Shown here piece by piece: positions 44,041 to 52,467 of a stretch of 64,000 nucleotides of DNA. How positions within the stretch are numbered: position 1 is the first letter of the stretch; the number at the start of each line of letters is the position of its first letter. The DNA is from RACS-047 sp031553855 (GTDB lineage: Bacteria; Bacillota; Clostridia; Christensenellales; Pumilibacteraceae): the NCBI GenBank assembly GCA_031553855.1, contig JAVBKW010000006.1, positions 1-64,000 of the forward strand. The letters are read 5' to 3'. Both the position numbers and the translations under genes were made by a program. The notes under the pieces are model-generated. The model was not told the origin of the DNA. It was given only the letters and a program-made list of their open reading frames with translations, and made no database searches.

Positions 44041-46380
44041 ATGATTAAAATCGATTTAAACAGAGACTGGCGCATATCTGAGGATCCGGCTTTAAACGCG
44101 GAGTATTGTATTGCCGCAGAGGGAATGAGCGTCGATCTGCCATTCGATTATCTTACGGCCGTTAACAGGGATTTTAGCTCAAGCGGCGGCGAGTTCAACG
44201 GCTACTATGCGTCAAAATCTATTGCAATGTATAAAGAGCTTCCCGCAGATATTGCGGCGGACGCTAATATTTTGCTCGATATAAGCGGAGCGGGCGGGGC
44301 AGCCGAGGTCTTTTTGAACGGCGCGCGGCTCGGTTCTGTTCTGGGCGCGTATCATCATCAATTCAACCTTACCGGGCTGCTTCTTAGTTCGGCTAATATT
44401 TTAAAGATAGTTGCGGCAAATTATACCGACTCAGGTTCGTATCAGGCGTTAGGGATTTGCGGCGGAGTAAGCCTGCTTGTTTCGGGCAGCTCTTTGTATA
44501 TCCCCGCGGACGGCGTGTTCGTCAAAACAAATTCTGTAGACGGCCCGGCAAAGCTTACGGCGTCGGTTGAGGTCGCCAACGAAAGCGATGAGGAGCAAAT
44601 TTTCCTGCTCAAAGTTGAAGTACTCAATAAAAACGGCAAGAGAGTCGTAAAAAAACTGCGCAAGATAAAGCTTAAAGCGGGCGTAAGAAAGGCGTTCGAC
44701 CTTAATATGCGTATGTCGCGCCATTATGACTGGTCGTCGTACGACCCGTATTTATATACGGTCAAGGCCGCTATCGCGTACGCGTTCGACGAGGAAACCG
44801 AAGTCATCGATTCAGCGTCCGTTCCGTTCGGCATCCGCACTTTCACTTTCGGCGGAAAGGTTTTCAAGCTTAACAACCAGCCGCTTAAACTAAAAGGCGC
44901 GGTCATGGCGCACGATAACGGAATTTTAGGCGGGATATCGGAGCTTTCAGTCGAAATGTACAAGCTCGGAAAAATCAAGGAGCTGGGCTTTAACGCCGTG
45001 CGCTACATAGGCTGCCCCTCCGACGCCGCGCTCACCGCGCTCGATAAGCTCGGACTTGCGGCGGTAGTGGATATTTTCCCGTCGCTTTCTTCCGGCAGGT
45101 TTATAAACGACGGCCATTTAAACTACGCCGCCTCTTGGCAGAAAACGGTTGAAATGACGGTCAAAGCTCTGCGCAGCCATCCTTGCGTAGTCGTTTATTC
45201 TATAGCCGACGACGCTGAGGAAAGTTACGGCAGGGGCGAGGGTGCGTCCGCCGCGGAGAAAATAACCGCGCTTATAAAGAAATTCGATAATACGCGCCCC
45301 GTTACGGCAAACGTCAAAGAAAGAGTCCCCTCAAGATATGAAACGGATCTGTACGGGCTTAAAGTTGCAAAAAATTCGCCGGATTTCGATGCGGCCGCTA
45401 TAAACGCCGCAAGAAACATAGATCTTTTCCGTACCCTCACGCAGGACTATCTCGACAAAGTGGATTTTGCAGGCTACTCTGACCTTCATCAGCGTTTCGC
45501 CGTCGATACCGACCGCAGTATTCTGGGCTTAAAAGCTAAAATGGAAGAGCTTTACGACGCCTTTGAGGAAACAGATAAAAACACGAACGTTTTAGGAAAT
45601 TTCGTTTTTGCCGGTACCGATTTTATAGGCAACACAGAAAAGCCCGAGGGCAGTCCGTCCACGTTTAAAGGCGGCCTTTTAGATAAAACGTTCCGCATAA
45701 AGGACGCGGCAAGCTACGCGTCGATCGTTTTGAACCGCAAAAACTCCACTTATATCGTTGTTCAGGATCCCGAGGAGATCGAAATCGATGAAACCGCGCT
45801 GTTCGATCCCGAAACCGCCGCGTCGCTCTGGAACTGGCCGCGCCATATCGGCAAGCCCGTCAACGTGCGCGTTTATACAAACGGCGATATCGTCGCGCTC
45901 TACCTTGACGGCAAGGTCATAGGGCGCAAGCTCGCGGGCAAATTCAACAGGTACTACGCCGATTTTAAGCTGAATTACTATCCCGGAAAGCTCGAGGCGA
46001 TAAGCTTTTTAAAAGGAGCGGAGGCCTCAAGAGGAGTTTTAGAAACAGCGTCCGCGCCTAAAGCGCTTAAAATGTTCTGCTCGTCTAAGGTAGTTAAAGA
46101 GGGCGATCTTGTGTTTATCGACGTTTGCGTAACGGATAAGGAAGGGCGTAAAGTGTCTTTTGCAAAGCGCGACGTGCTCATCACCGTCGAGGGCGAGGGC
46201 AGCCTTGTAGCTTTCGGTAACGGCGATCCGGAAAACTTCAATTCCGTTTCAACCAATGAGCAGCAGGTGTTTGACGGCGCCGCTACGGCAATCGTAAGAG
46301 CGGGCGGAGCGGGTAAAATATTTGTTAAAGTGGTTTCAGAGGGTTTACTTTCAAATAAAACCGCTATCCGCGTAAAGTAA
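44041..46380 (+). CDS. GH2-fold protein lacking both catalytic glutamates
   Basis: 779 residues, no signal peptide. The order is that of GH2 beta-galactosidase-like enzymes: sugar-binding jelly-roll (1-160), immunoglobulin-like domain (160-265), barrel (270-560) and C-terminal DUF4982/Big-like domains (VNVRVYTNGDIVALYLDGKVIG; FGNGDPENF). The acid/base motif normally read as SIGNE is SIADD here (Asp390-Asp391), and the nucleophile motif normally read as GTE or GSE is GLK (Lys498). The barrel otherwise keeps HPCVVVYS and LGNFVFAGTDFIG. Hydrolysis by the retaining mechanism seems impossible, so it is probably a carbohydrate-binding or regulatory pseudo-enzyme. Confidence 0.8.
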   Translation: MIKIDLNRDWRISEDPALNAEYCIAAEGMSVDLPFDYLTAVNRDFSSSGGEFNGYYASKSIAMYKELPADIAADANILLDISGAGGAAEVFLNGARLGSVLGAYHHQFNLTGLLLSSANILKIVAANYTDSGSYQALGICGGVSLLVSGSSLYIPADGVFVKTNSVDGPAKLTASVEVANESDEEQIFLLKVEVLNKNGKRVVKKLRKIKLKAGVRKAFDLNMRMSRHYDWSSYDPYLYTVKAAIAYAFDEETEVIDSASVPFGIRTFTFGGKVFKLNNQPLKLKGAVMAHDNGILGGISELSVEMYKLGKIKELGFNAVRYIGCPSDAALTALDKLGLAAVVDIFPSLSSGRFINDGHLNYAASWQKTVEMTVKALRSHPCVVVYSIADDAEESYGRGEGASAAEKITALIKKFDNTRPVTANVKERVPSRYETDLYGLKVAKNSPDFDAAAINAARNIDLFRTLTQDYLDKVDFAGYSDLHQRFAVDTDRSILGLKAKMEELYDAFEETDKNTNVLGNFVFAGTDFIGNTEKPEGSPSTFKGGLLDKTFRIKDAASYASIVLNRKNSTYIVVQDPEEIEIDETALFDPETAASLWNWPRHIGKPVNVRVYTNGDIVALYLDGKVIGRKLAGKFNRYYADFKLNYYPGKLEAISFLKGAEASRGVLETASAPKALKMFCSSKVVKEGDLVFIDVCVTDKEGRKVSFAKRDVLITVEGEGSLVAFGNGDPENFNSVSTNEQQVFDGAATAIVRAGGAGKIFVKVVSEGLLSNKTAIRVK

Positions 46381-46393
46381 GCTGTTTAATTAT

Positions 46394-46423
46394 TTGACTA
46401 CCGGACTATAATTATTGTATAAT
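46394..46423 (+). promoter_or_regulatory. Promoter of the lipoprotein gene
   Basis: TTGACT (46394-46399), 18 bp, TATAAT (46418-46423). The leader is about 190 nt, with a GGAG site before the ATG at 46624 and no small ORF that I trust. Confidence 0.6.
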
Positions 46424-46623
46424 TCTATCTGCGGCAATTTACTTTTCGTAAAGAGCCAAGGCAGCAAATGCGGAACAGGGCGGCCAGTCCGGATTGCGGA
46501 CAGGCTTATAAAGAGCGGAAAGAAGCCTTTCTAGAGCGTTTATTGTCAAGACAACAAATTCCCCGTTCCTATTTATATAAAATTCTTATTTAAAGTATCA
46601 GGCAAAAACGGAGTACAACATTA

Positions 46624-48249
46624 ATGAAAAAAAAGCTGATTGCCATTTTAACCGTTGTCGTTCTCGCGGTATCCGTCTTAACGGGCTGCGGCGCGTCGTT
46701 TTCCAAAGTTAAAATGCGCGAAGGATTTAAGCAGGCCGATTATGACTACGTAGTATATTCAAACGGCGGAAACGCGGTTCAATACGGAGAGTACGTATAT
46801 TTTATCAACGGCACTAAAGGCTATGAGGACACCGACGCCAAACAGAACGTTTGGGGCAAGGTCGTTAAAGGCGCGCTTTACAGAGCTAAGCTTGAGGGAA
46901 CGAAAAATACGGCCGGACGTAAGTGGGATATAAAGACTAACCCGGCTACGGAAATGGAATTTGTTACCTATCGCGGCAATGATTATCTCGACCAGCTGGC
47001 GTTTGACGAAGAGGAAATCGACTCTGCCGAGTTGGATTCACGCAAAAAAGATATTGTAGACGTAGACGTCGTTGCTCCCAAGGTTATCGGCACAAGCGGT
47101 TATGCGGCTGGCGGCATCTTCATTTATGACGATTTCGTTTATTATGCGACCCCCAACAATAAAAAAGATAAGTCCGGAAAAACGCTCGTTACCTACACCG
47201 ACTTTATGCGCACAAGGCTCGACGGTTCTTTGACCCAGCTCATCTTTACCACCGAGGCCGACAGCGCGGACAAGCCCTACGGTTTCTTTAAGCAGGGCGA
47301 TGCGGTTTACCTTGTTTGCCATTACGGCACGAATTTAGTGTCGGTCAAAATGCCGTCCAAAAATACCAAGGTCGAAAAAGCTATGCTAATCAGCGATAAA
47401 GCCGTAAGCGTAGTTATGAAAGTGAGCGAAACCTACGATTCTAAAAACAATACCGCGATCGACGCCGAAGATTTTATCTATTTCACAAGAGCTATTGAGG
47501 AAGGCGATAAGCTGCAGGGCAACGTAGTTGAAGTAATAAATCCGGACGGAAGCGAAAATTTTGAGCTTTTATCCGACGGTAAGACGTATACCCTCGACTC
47601 CGTTAACAGCGGCGGGCTATTCTATCATTATGAAGATTCTATGGGCTCGACTGAAGTAATGTTCACAAACCTGCACAACCAGTTGATGGTTAATTCGCCC
47701 TCGTATAAAGCGTATGACGATACGCTGCTTGAAGATAGCGAGGATCAGACTAAAAGTAAACGCATCCATTTCGATGCGTCATTGCCTTCATTTACAAGTA
47801 CTGCTTTTGCCACCTTCAAAAAACCTTATTATTTCAGAACGAGCAACTTCTCGAACGAAGTTTATATGCTGGCTTTTTCGGATAAGGACGTTTATTTCTA
47901 CTCCAGTCTGTCCGGCAAGAAGATATTAGCACAGGCTGCGGAAATGCACTTTATAGACGGGGACTACCTTTACTACAATATTTCCGGCAGCACGGCAATT
48001 TACAGAACGCAATATGATAAAGCCGTAGGCGAGGCGGGAAAGACCGAAGTACAAGTCAGTTCCGACACAGTTGTAACAAGCGGCCTTAAAGCCGACTATA
48101 TCCCCGCCGGATACATCGTATACTTTAGTGCGATAGACGAATATGCCGACGCTTATCCGCTGTTTAGAAAGGTGGCTAATGAAGGCTTTGAAGATATTCA
48201 GGTGTTCAAACGCAGCCCCGACGACGTTAAACCCGACACGGAAGAATAA
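46624..48249 (+). CDS. Surface lipoprotein with beta-propeller-like repeats
   Basis: 541 residues. Signal peptide ending in lipobox VLTGCG predicts a lipid anchor on the outer face of the membrane. The mature part has recurrent YxYF motifs (VQYGEYVYFINGTKG, DDFVYYATPN, EDFIYFTRA, GDYLYYNISG) spaced as in DUF5050-type or six-bladed propeller proteins that read out as WD-like blades. Function unknown; such proteins are common and abundant in Clostridia. A clear terminator follows. Confidence 0.8.
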   Translation: MKKKLIAILTVVVLAVSVLTGCGASFSKVKMREGFKQADYDYVVYSNGGNAVQYGEYVYFINGTKGYEDTDAKQNVWGKVVKGALYRAKLEGTKNTAGRKWDIKTNPATEMEFVTYRGNDYLDQLAFDEEEIDSAELDSRKKDIVDVDVVAPKVIGTSGYAAGGIFIYDDFVYYATPNNKKDKSGKTLVTYTDFMRTRLDGSLTQLIFTTEADSADKPYGFFKQGDAVYLVCHYGTNLVSVKMPSKNTKVEKAMLISDKAVSVVMKVSETYDSKNNTAIDAEDFIYFTRAIEEGDKLQGNVVEVINPDGSENFELLSDGKTYTLDSVNSGGLFYHYEDSMGSTEVMFTNLHNQLMVNSPSYKAYDDTLLEDSEDQTKSKRIHFDASLPSFTSTAFATFKKPYYFRTSNFSNEVYMLAFSDKDVYFYSSLSGKKILAQAAEMHFIDGDYLYYNISGSTAIYRTQYDKAVGEAGKTEVQVSSDTVVTSGLKADYIPAGYIVYFSAIDEYADAYPLFRKVANEGFEDIQVFKRSPDDVKPDTEE

Positions 48250-48309
48250 GAGGACATTTTAAAATAAGGGTACTTTGTTGCCTTTAAGTTAAATTGAATA
48301 GTTTTAAAA

Positions 48310-48349
48310 GAAGACCAAGCCATGGGAGAGTGGGTTGGTCTTCTTTTTT
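48310..48349 (+). terminator. Terminator of the lipoprotein gene
   Basis: AAGACCAAGCC pairs with GGTTGGTCTT (one mismatch) and is followed by CTTTTTT. Confidence 0.85.
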
Positions 48350-48718
48350 CGGCTCAATGTCAAATGTTGGGGTGTGAGTGATTTCAGGTTAAGGAATAAT
48401 TATAGACTTATCATTAGTGAAAAAGAGCAGTTGGTTTGTTGTAGTCAAAGGTGTCACTTTTGCAGGTGTGGGAAGAGGGACCAAAAGCACACCAGAGGGC
48501 GCTACATAAGAGCGCGCCCTCTGGACTCCCGCACACTTCCTGCCGGAATAATTAATGTCAAAGGTAAAATGAGAAGAGGAAAGGGTTTCTTTTTTATACT
48601 ATCTTTTTGCTGGATTATCAAAACTCTTGTAACGAGCGAGGAGCAGCGAAATGAAACTGTCGTTTTGCCCGCGGCGGCCCGGCACGCTTTCGGATTTGGG
48701 CGCATATAATGCAACATA
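48350..48718. other. Gene-free region with a strong nested hairpin
   Basis: No convincing ORF. At about 48463-48542, CCAGAGGGCGC pairs with GCGCGCCCTCTGG, inside an outer stem of GCAGG, GTGTG and GGGA blocks with TCCC, CACAC and CCTGC. An unassigned RNA structure or element end. At 48705-48710 there is a TATAAT just before the next gene, but no good -35. Confidence 0.5.
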
Positions 48719-49303
48719 ATGTTGGATGAGCTGAAACTTAACGGGCGTATATTTAAAGTGGGCGTAGACGCGTTCAGAAAAGAGCATGTAAGGCTGTACC
48801 GTGCGGGTGCGGACGATATCGTGGTTTTTTCTTTCAATGCGTTCGACGAGCTGGATCTTCTAGGCGAGATAGAGGGAGAATATGATTCTTTAGCGGGGCT
48901 TTGCGATTTCTCGGCGGCAAGCAACAGCACCGTTTTTTGCGGCGTTACCAGTTCGATTTTGGGTATAAAGCATATAAGCGTCGCCGTCTGCCACAAGGGA
49001 AGGCTTGTGGATATTGTGGACCGCACCTCAAACATCACAGGCGACGAGTACGGCAAAACTAAAAAGATAAAGATTTTCGCGCTGGATGATATTAAAATCG
49101 CGGTACTTGTGGACACGGACATTTTAATAGAAGAAAATCTCCGTAAAACCGCGCCCGCCTGCGACGTTATTTTAGCCCTCATTAAAAGTCCGGGGCCGGA
49201 CATTGCCGAAAGCGCGGTAAATTCGGCGAAAAAGTACGGCAAGCCGTGTTTGTGCGTATACGACGAGGGTTTTGTATGGTTTGATCAGGAAACAATTTAT
49301 TAA
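48719..49303 (+). CDS. Small protein of unknown function, possible degenerate nitrilase fold
   Basis: 194 residues, no membrane span. The strand pattern (VFKVGVD, ADDIVVFSF, ISVAVCHKGRLVDI, IKIAVLVDTD, CDVILALI, GKPCLCVYDEGFVWF) resembles carbon-nitrogen hydrolases. The stretch IAVLVDTDILIEENLRKT lines up with the catalytic-Cys strand of nitrilases (usually ICYD), but with Asp in place of Cys. Weak resemblance only; I would treat it as unknown. No Shine-Dalgarno sequence precedes the ATG; a TATAAT ends 8 nt upstream. Confidence 0.55.
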   Translation: MLDELKLNGRIFKVGVDAFRKEHVRLYRAGADDIVVFSFNAFDELDLLGEIEGEYDSLAGLCDFSAASNSTVFCGVTSSILGIKHISVAVCHKGRLVDIVDRTSNITGDEYGKTKKIKIFALDDIKIAVLVDTDILIEENLRKTAPACDVILALIKSPGPDIAESAVNSAKKYGKPCLCVYDEGFVWFDQETIY

Positions 49304-49584
49304 CGGGAGCTTGCTTTCATAAAATTGCGCGCGCCGCAAAGGGTTCAAATCTCGCAGCGAAAGCTCTCGAAAATTCTGCCGAAATTCTAATCGTATTTAT
49401 TCAGCGTTTCCTTTGGTATATCCAAACGTGGTAAAATCCCCGCTTTTTAAGATGAAACCTTTAGGTTGGCAAGTTTTAATGATATCATAGAAAGCCCTTA
49501 AAACCTCGTCTTTGCAAGGAGGAACGACGAAGCAATCCGGCACAGGATTTAAAAAACTTTGTAGCTTATAACGGCTTTAAAAAG
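49304..49584. other. Gene-free region with fragments of dispersed repeats
   Basis: 49312-49350 resembles the element at 14015-14060 (AGCTTGCTTTCAT then GCCGCAAA.GGTT). 49512-49540 contains GCAAGGAGGAACGACGAAGC, the type of GAGGAG..CGACGAAGCAATCC repeat fragment seen widely in bacterial intergenic DNA. No gene seen. Confidence 0.5.
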
Positions 49585-49614
49585 TTGCCATTAAGTCAAA
49601 TGCTGTGATATACT
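49585..49614 (+). promoter_or_regulatory. Promoter abutting the mrnC start codon
   Basis: TTGCCA (49585-49590), 18 bp, TATACT (49609-49614) with an extended TGA. Only six bases separate the -10 from the ATG at 49621, and no ribosome site exists, so the transcript is probably leaderless. Confidence 0.7.
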
Positions 49615-49620
49615 TTAATT

Positions 49621-50025
49621 ATGGAAAAGGTTACGTGCGCCAAGGCAAGACAAATGAACCCGCTCAGCCTTGCGTTTGTAGGCGACGCCGTTTTTTCGCT
49701 CTATATAAGGGAAAGGCTGTCGCTGGGGCACGACTTTAAGTCGGGTAAGCTGACTCTTTTAGCGGCAAAGATCGTCAGCGCGGCGGCTCAAAGCCTGATG
49801 TACGAAGCGTTAGTACCGTTTTTGACGGAGGACGAGCTGTCGATTGGCAAAACCGCGCGCAACAGCCATACTAACAACAAGGCCAAAAATGCCGCGTTGT
49901 CGGACTATAAAAGAGCCACCGCGCTTGAGGCGGTCATCGGATATCTGTATCTGACGGGGCAGCAGGTAAGGCTGGACGAAATACTGGATAAATGTTTTGG
50001 AGTAATTAATGAAAGTAGAGGGTAA
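49621..50025 (+). CDS. mrnC: Mini-ribonuclease III
   Basis: 134 residues: an RNase III catalytic domain without the double-stranded-RNA-binding domain. Motifs NPLSLAFVGDAVFSLYIRERL (catalytic Asp) and TALEAVIGYLYLTG (catalytic Glu) are intact. MrnC matures 23S rRNA ends in Firmicutes. The gene overlaps thyX by 17 nt, and mrnC-thyX-rlmB is a common order in the phylum. Confidence 0.93.
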   Translation: MEKVTCAKARQMNPLSLAFVGDAVFSLYIRERLSLGHDFKSGKLTLLAAKIVSAAAQSLMYEALVPFLTEDELSIGKTARNSHTNNKAKNAALSDYKRATALEAVIGYLYLTGQQVRLDEILDKCFGVINESRG

Positions 50026-50773
50026 AGCGCAATTAATTAGATACACGTCTTCCCCCGAGGCCACGATAGCGGCGGCGGCGAGGATGTGCTATTCGCCCGA
50101 TACGGCTTTCGATATCGTCGAGAAGTCGGACGCCTCCGACAACGCTAAATACATAAAAATGCTCTTAGGCCTCAACCATCTTTCTCCGTTCGAGCACGCA
50201 AGCTTTACTTTTGTTTTAACGGGAGTTTCAAGGGCGCTGCTTGCCCAGATCACCCGCCACAGGATAGCAAGCTTTTCGGTCCGGTCGCAACGGTACGTTT
50301 CCGAGGGCGAATTCAATTATATTATCCCTCCCGCTATCGAGGCGTTGGGCGCGGAAAGCGTTAAGAAATTTGAAAATCAGATGACGGCAATGCTTGGCTG
50401 GTATAAGGAATGGCAGACGCTTTTGGGCGGCGCGGGCGAGGGCTCGAACGAGGACGCGCGTTTTGTTCTGCCTAACGCCTGTGAAACGCAGATGGTGCTA
50501 ACAATGAACGCGCGCGAGCTTATGCACTTCTTTTCCCTGCGCTGCTGCAACCGCGCCCAATGGGAGATACGCAATATCGCCTGGCAGATGCTTACGGAGG
50601 TTTTGAAGATAGCGCCCAATATTTTTGCGCAATGCGGCCCCGACTGTTTAAATTCGGCCTGCCCCGAGGGGAAGAAGGCCTGCGGTAAGGCGGCAGAAGT
50701 GAAAAGCAGGAAACAGCAGCTTATAGAGGAAATCCAGAATAATATTGCTAAAATCAATAATATATTAACATAA
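50009..50773 (+). CDS. thyX: Flavin-dependent thymidylate synthase
   Basis: 254 residues. Converts dUMP to dTMP with FAD, NADPH and methylene-tetrahydrofolate. The ThyX signature RHRxxSxxxxSxR is present as RHRIASFSVRSQR. Starts inside mrnC, with GGAG eight bases upstream, so translation is coupled. A Cys/Lys-rich tail (CGPDCLNSACPEGKKACG) extends the usual C-terminus and might bind a metal. Confidence 0.95.
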   Translation: MKVEGKAQLIRYTSSPEATIAAAARMCYSPDTAFDIVEKSDASDNAKYIKMLLGLNHLSPFEHASFTFVLTGVSRALLAQITRHRIASFSVRSQRYVSEGEFNYIIPPAIEALGAESVKKFENQMTAMLGWYKEWQTLLGGAGEGSNEDARFVLPNACETQMVLTMNARELMHFFSLRCCNRAQWEIRNIAWQMLTEVLKIAPNIFAQCGPDCLNSACPEGKKACGKAAEVKSRKQQLIEEIQNNIAKINNILT

Positions 50774-50848
50774 TAGTATAAGGGCAGCTTTACCCTCCCC
50801 ATAAATGCGGACAAGCCTAAGTAAGGCATATAAAAAAAGGAAAACGAA

Positions 50849-51583
50849 ATGAAAATTGAAGGAAAAAACGCCGTATCAGAAGCCGTCAATGCCGGAACGA
50901 CTATCGACAGACTGATAGTTGAAAAGGGCTTGAAGGATATCGGCTCAAACAAAATAATAGACGCGGCTAAGTCGCGCGGGATCAAAATTTTTTTCCGCGA
51001 CAAGGAAATGCTCGACCGCGAAAGCGTTACGAAAAAGCATCAGGGCTTTATCGCGGAGGTAACGGATTTTAAATACTGCGAGCTTGAGGATATTTTAGCG
51101 TACGCCGAAAGCAAAAATCAGCCCGCGTTTATCGTTATTTTAGACGGAGTTGAGGACCCGCATAATTTAGGCAGCATAATAAGGGTCTGCGAATGCGCGG
51201 GCGTTCACGGCATAGTCATACCGCGCCACAGATCGGTTTCTGTTAACGAAACGGTCGTTAAGGTCAGCTCCGGCGCGAGCGTTTATATGAAGGTGGCAAA
51301 GGTCACGAACATAAACGACGCGATAGACGAGCTTAAACAAAAGAATATTTGGGTGTACGCCGCGGATATGGAAGGCGACGACCTTTATAAGTCCGACCTT
51401 ACCGGCGCGTGCGCTGTCGTCATCGGCGGAGAAGGCTCGGGAATAAAACGCCTCACAAAACAAAAGTGCGACAAATCCGTCACGATACCTATGCTGGGGC
51501 AGGTCAACTCGCTGAACGCGTCCGTTGCCGCAGGCGTAGTCATCTATGAAAAAATACGTCAGGAAAAACTTAAAATCAAGTAA
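50849..51583 (+). CDS. rlmB: 23S rRNA 2'-O-methyltransferase of the TrmH/RlmB family
   Basis: 244 residues. N-terminal substrate-binding domain (EGKNAVSEAVNAGTTIDRLI) and C-terminal SPOUT knot with motifs ILDGVEDPHNLGSIIRVCE, VIGGEGSGIKRLT and IPMLGQVNSLNASVAAGVV. It methylates the ribose of a 23S rRNA guanosine (equivalent to G2251 in E. coli) or a tRNA. AAGGAAAA precedes the ATG. Downstream of thyX by 75 nt, in the same direction. Confidence 0.93.
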   Translation: MKIEGKNAVSEAVNAGTTIDRLIVEKGLKDIGSNKIIDAAKSRGIKIFFRDKEMLDRESVTKKHQGFIAEVTDFKYCELEDILAYAESKNQPAFIVILDGVEDPHNLGSIIRVCECAGVHGIVIPRHRSVSVNETVVKVSSGASVYMKVAKVTNINDAIDELKQKNIWVYAADMEGDDLYKSDLTGACAVVIGGEGSGIKRLTKQKCDKSVTIPMLGQVNSLNASVAAGVVIYEKIRQEKLKIK

Positions 51584-51611
51584 ATAACTTTTAGGAGAGA
51601 TATATAAGCTT

Positions 51612-52358
51612 ATGAGAAAACCCATTATCGCTGGAAACTGGAAAATGAACAACACAATGGCGGAGTCGAAGGCCCTTTTAGAGGAGCTTATCCCGCTTGT
51701 TAAGGATGCGGCGGCGGACGTTGTTGTCTGCGTTCCGTTCACAGACATTTATTATGTTTCTTCTTTAGTTAAAGGCACGAACATAAAAGTGGGCGCGCAA
51801 AACGTGGCGTGGGCGGATAAGGGCGCGTTTACCGGCGAGATCAGCGCGGCAATGCTCAAAGAGGCGGGCGCGGAATATGTAGTTATCGGCCATTCGGAAC
51901 GCCGCCAGATGTTCGGCGAAACCGACGCTACAGTCAACTCTAGAACAGTTCAGGCGCTCAAAAACGGGCTCAACCCCATCGTCTGCGTTGGCGAAACGCT
52001 TTCAGAGCGCGAGGGCAATATCACGGAGCAGGTCGTTAAAACTCAGGTTGAGGGCGCGTTTAAGGGAATCGATGCGGCCAATCTTAGCAGCGTAGTAGTA
52101 GCGTATGAGCCGGTATGGGCAATCGGTACGGGCAAAACCGCCACGGCGGAGCAAGCTCAGGAAACCGTTTCGTACATCCGTTCGTGCTTTGCCGAGCTTT
52201 ATGGAAAGTCCGTTTCAGATAAGCTGCGCATCCAGTACGGCGGCAGCATGAACGCGGCAAACGCCTCCGAGCTTATGGCAAAACCCGACATCGACGGCGG
52301 ACTCATCGGCGGCGCGTCGCTCAAGGCGGTCGATTTTTCAAAGGTCGTTAAGTATTAA
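51612..52358 (+). CDS. tpiA: Triosephosphate isomerase
   Basis: 248 residues. Interconverts dihydroxyacetone phosphate and glyceraldehyde 3-phosphate. RKPIIAGNWKMNNT (catalytic Asn and Lys), VIGHSERRQMFGE (His) and VAYEPVWAIGTGKTA (catalytic Glu, loop 6) are intact. TAGGAGAG precedes the ATG. It is followed by gpmI, a partial glycolytic pair. Confidence 0.97.
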   Translation: MRKPIIAGNWKMNNTMAESKALLEELIPLVKDAAADVVVCVPFTDIYYVSSLVKGTNIKVGAQNVAWADKGAFTGEISAAMLKEAGAEYVVIGHSERRQMFGETDATVNSRTVQALKNGLNPIVCVGETLSEREGNITEQVVKTQVEGAFKGIDAANLSSVVVAYEPVWAIGTGKTATAEQAQETVSYIRSCFAELYGKSVSDKLRIQYGGSMNAANASELMAKPDIDGGLIGGASLKAVDFSKVVKY

Positions 52359-52467
52359 GAAAATTTGAATTTTGATGTTCATTACAAAAAAAGACTAAGA
52401 TTGTCGATTGCATTATGTTTTATCGGCGGCGGCATATACTAAACTAAAGATACGATAGAGGTGGATC

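Noticed and set aside
48335..48709. 124-codon + strand frame before the 48719 gene
   Set aside because: It runs through a strong hairpin region, has no ribosome site and has biased, non-protein-like composition.
48502..49242. 246-codon minus-strand frame
   Set aside because: Ser/Thr-rich shadow overlapping the + strand gene at 48719; no ribosome site.
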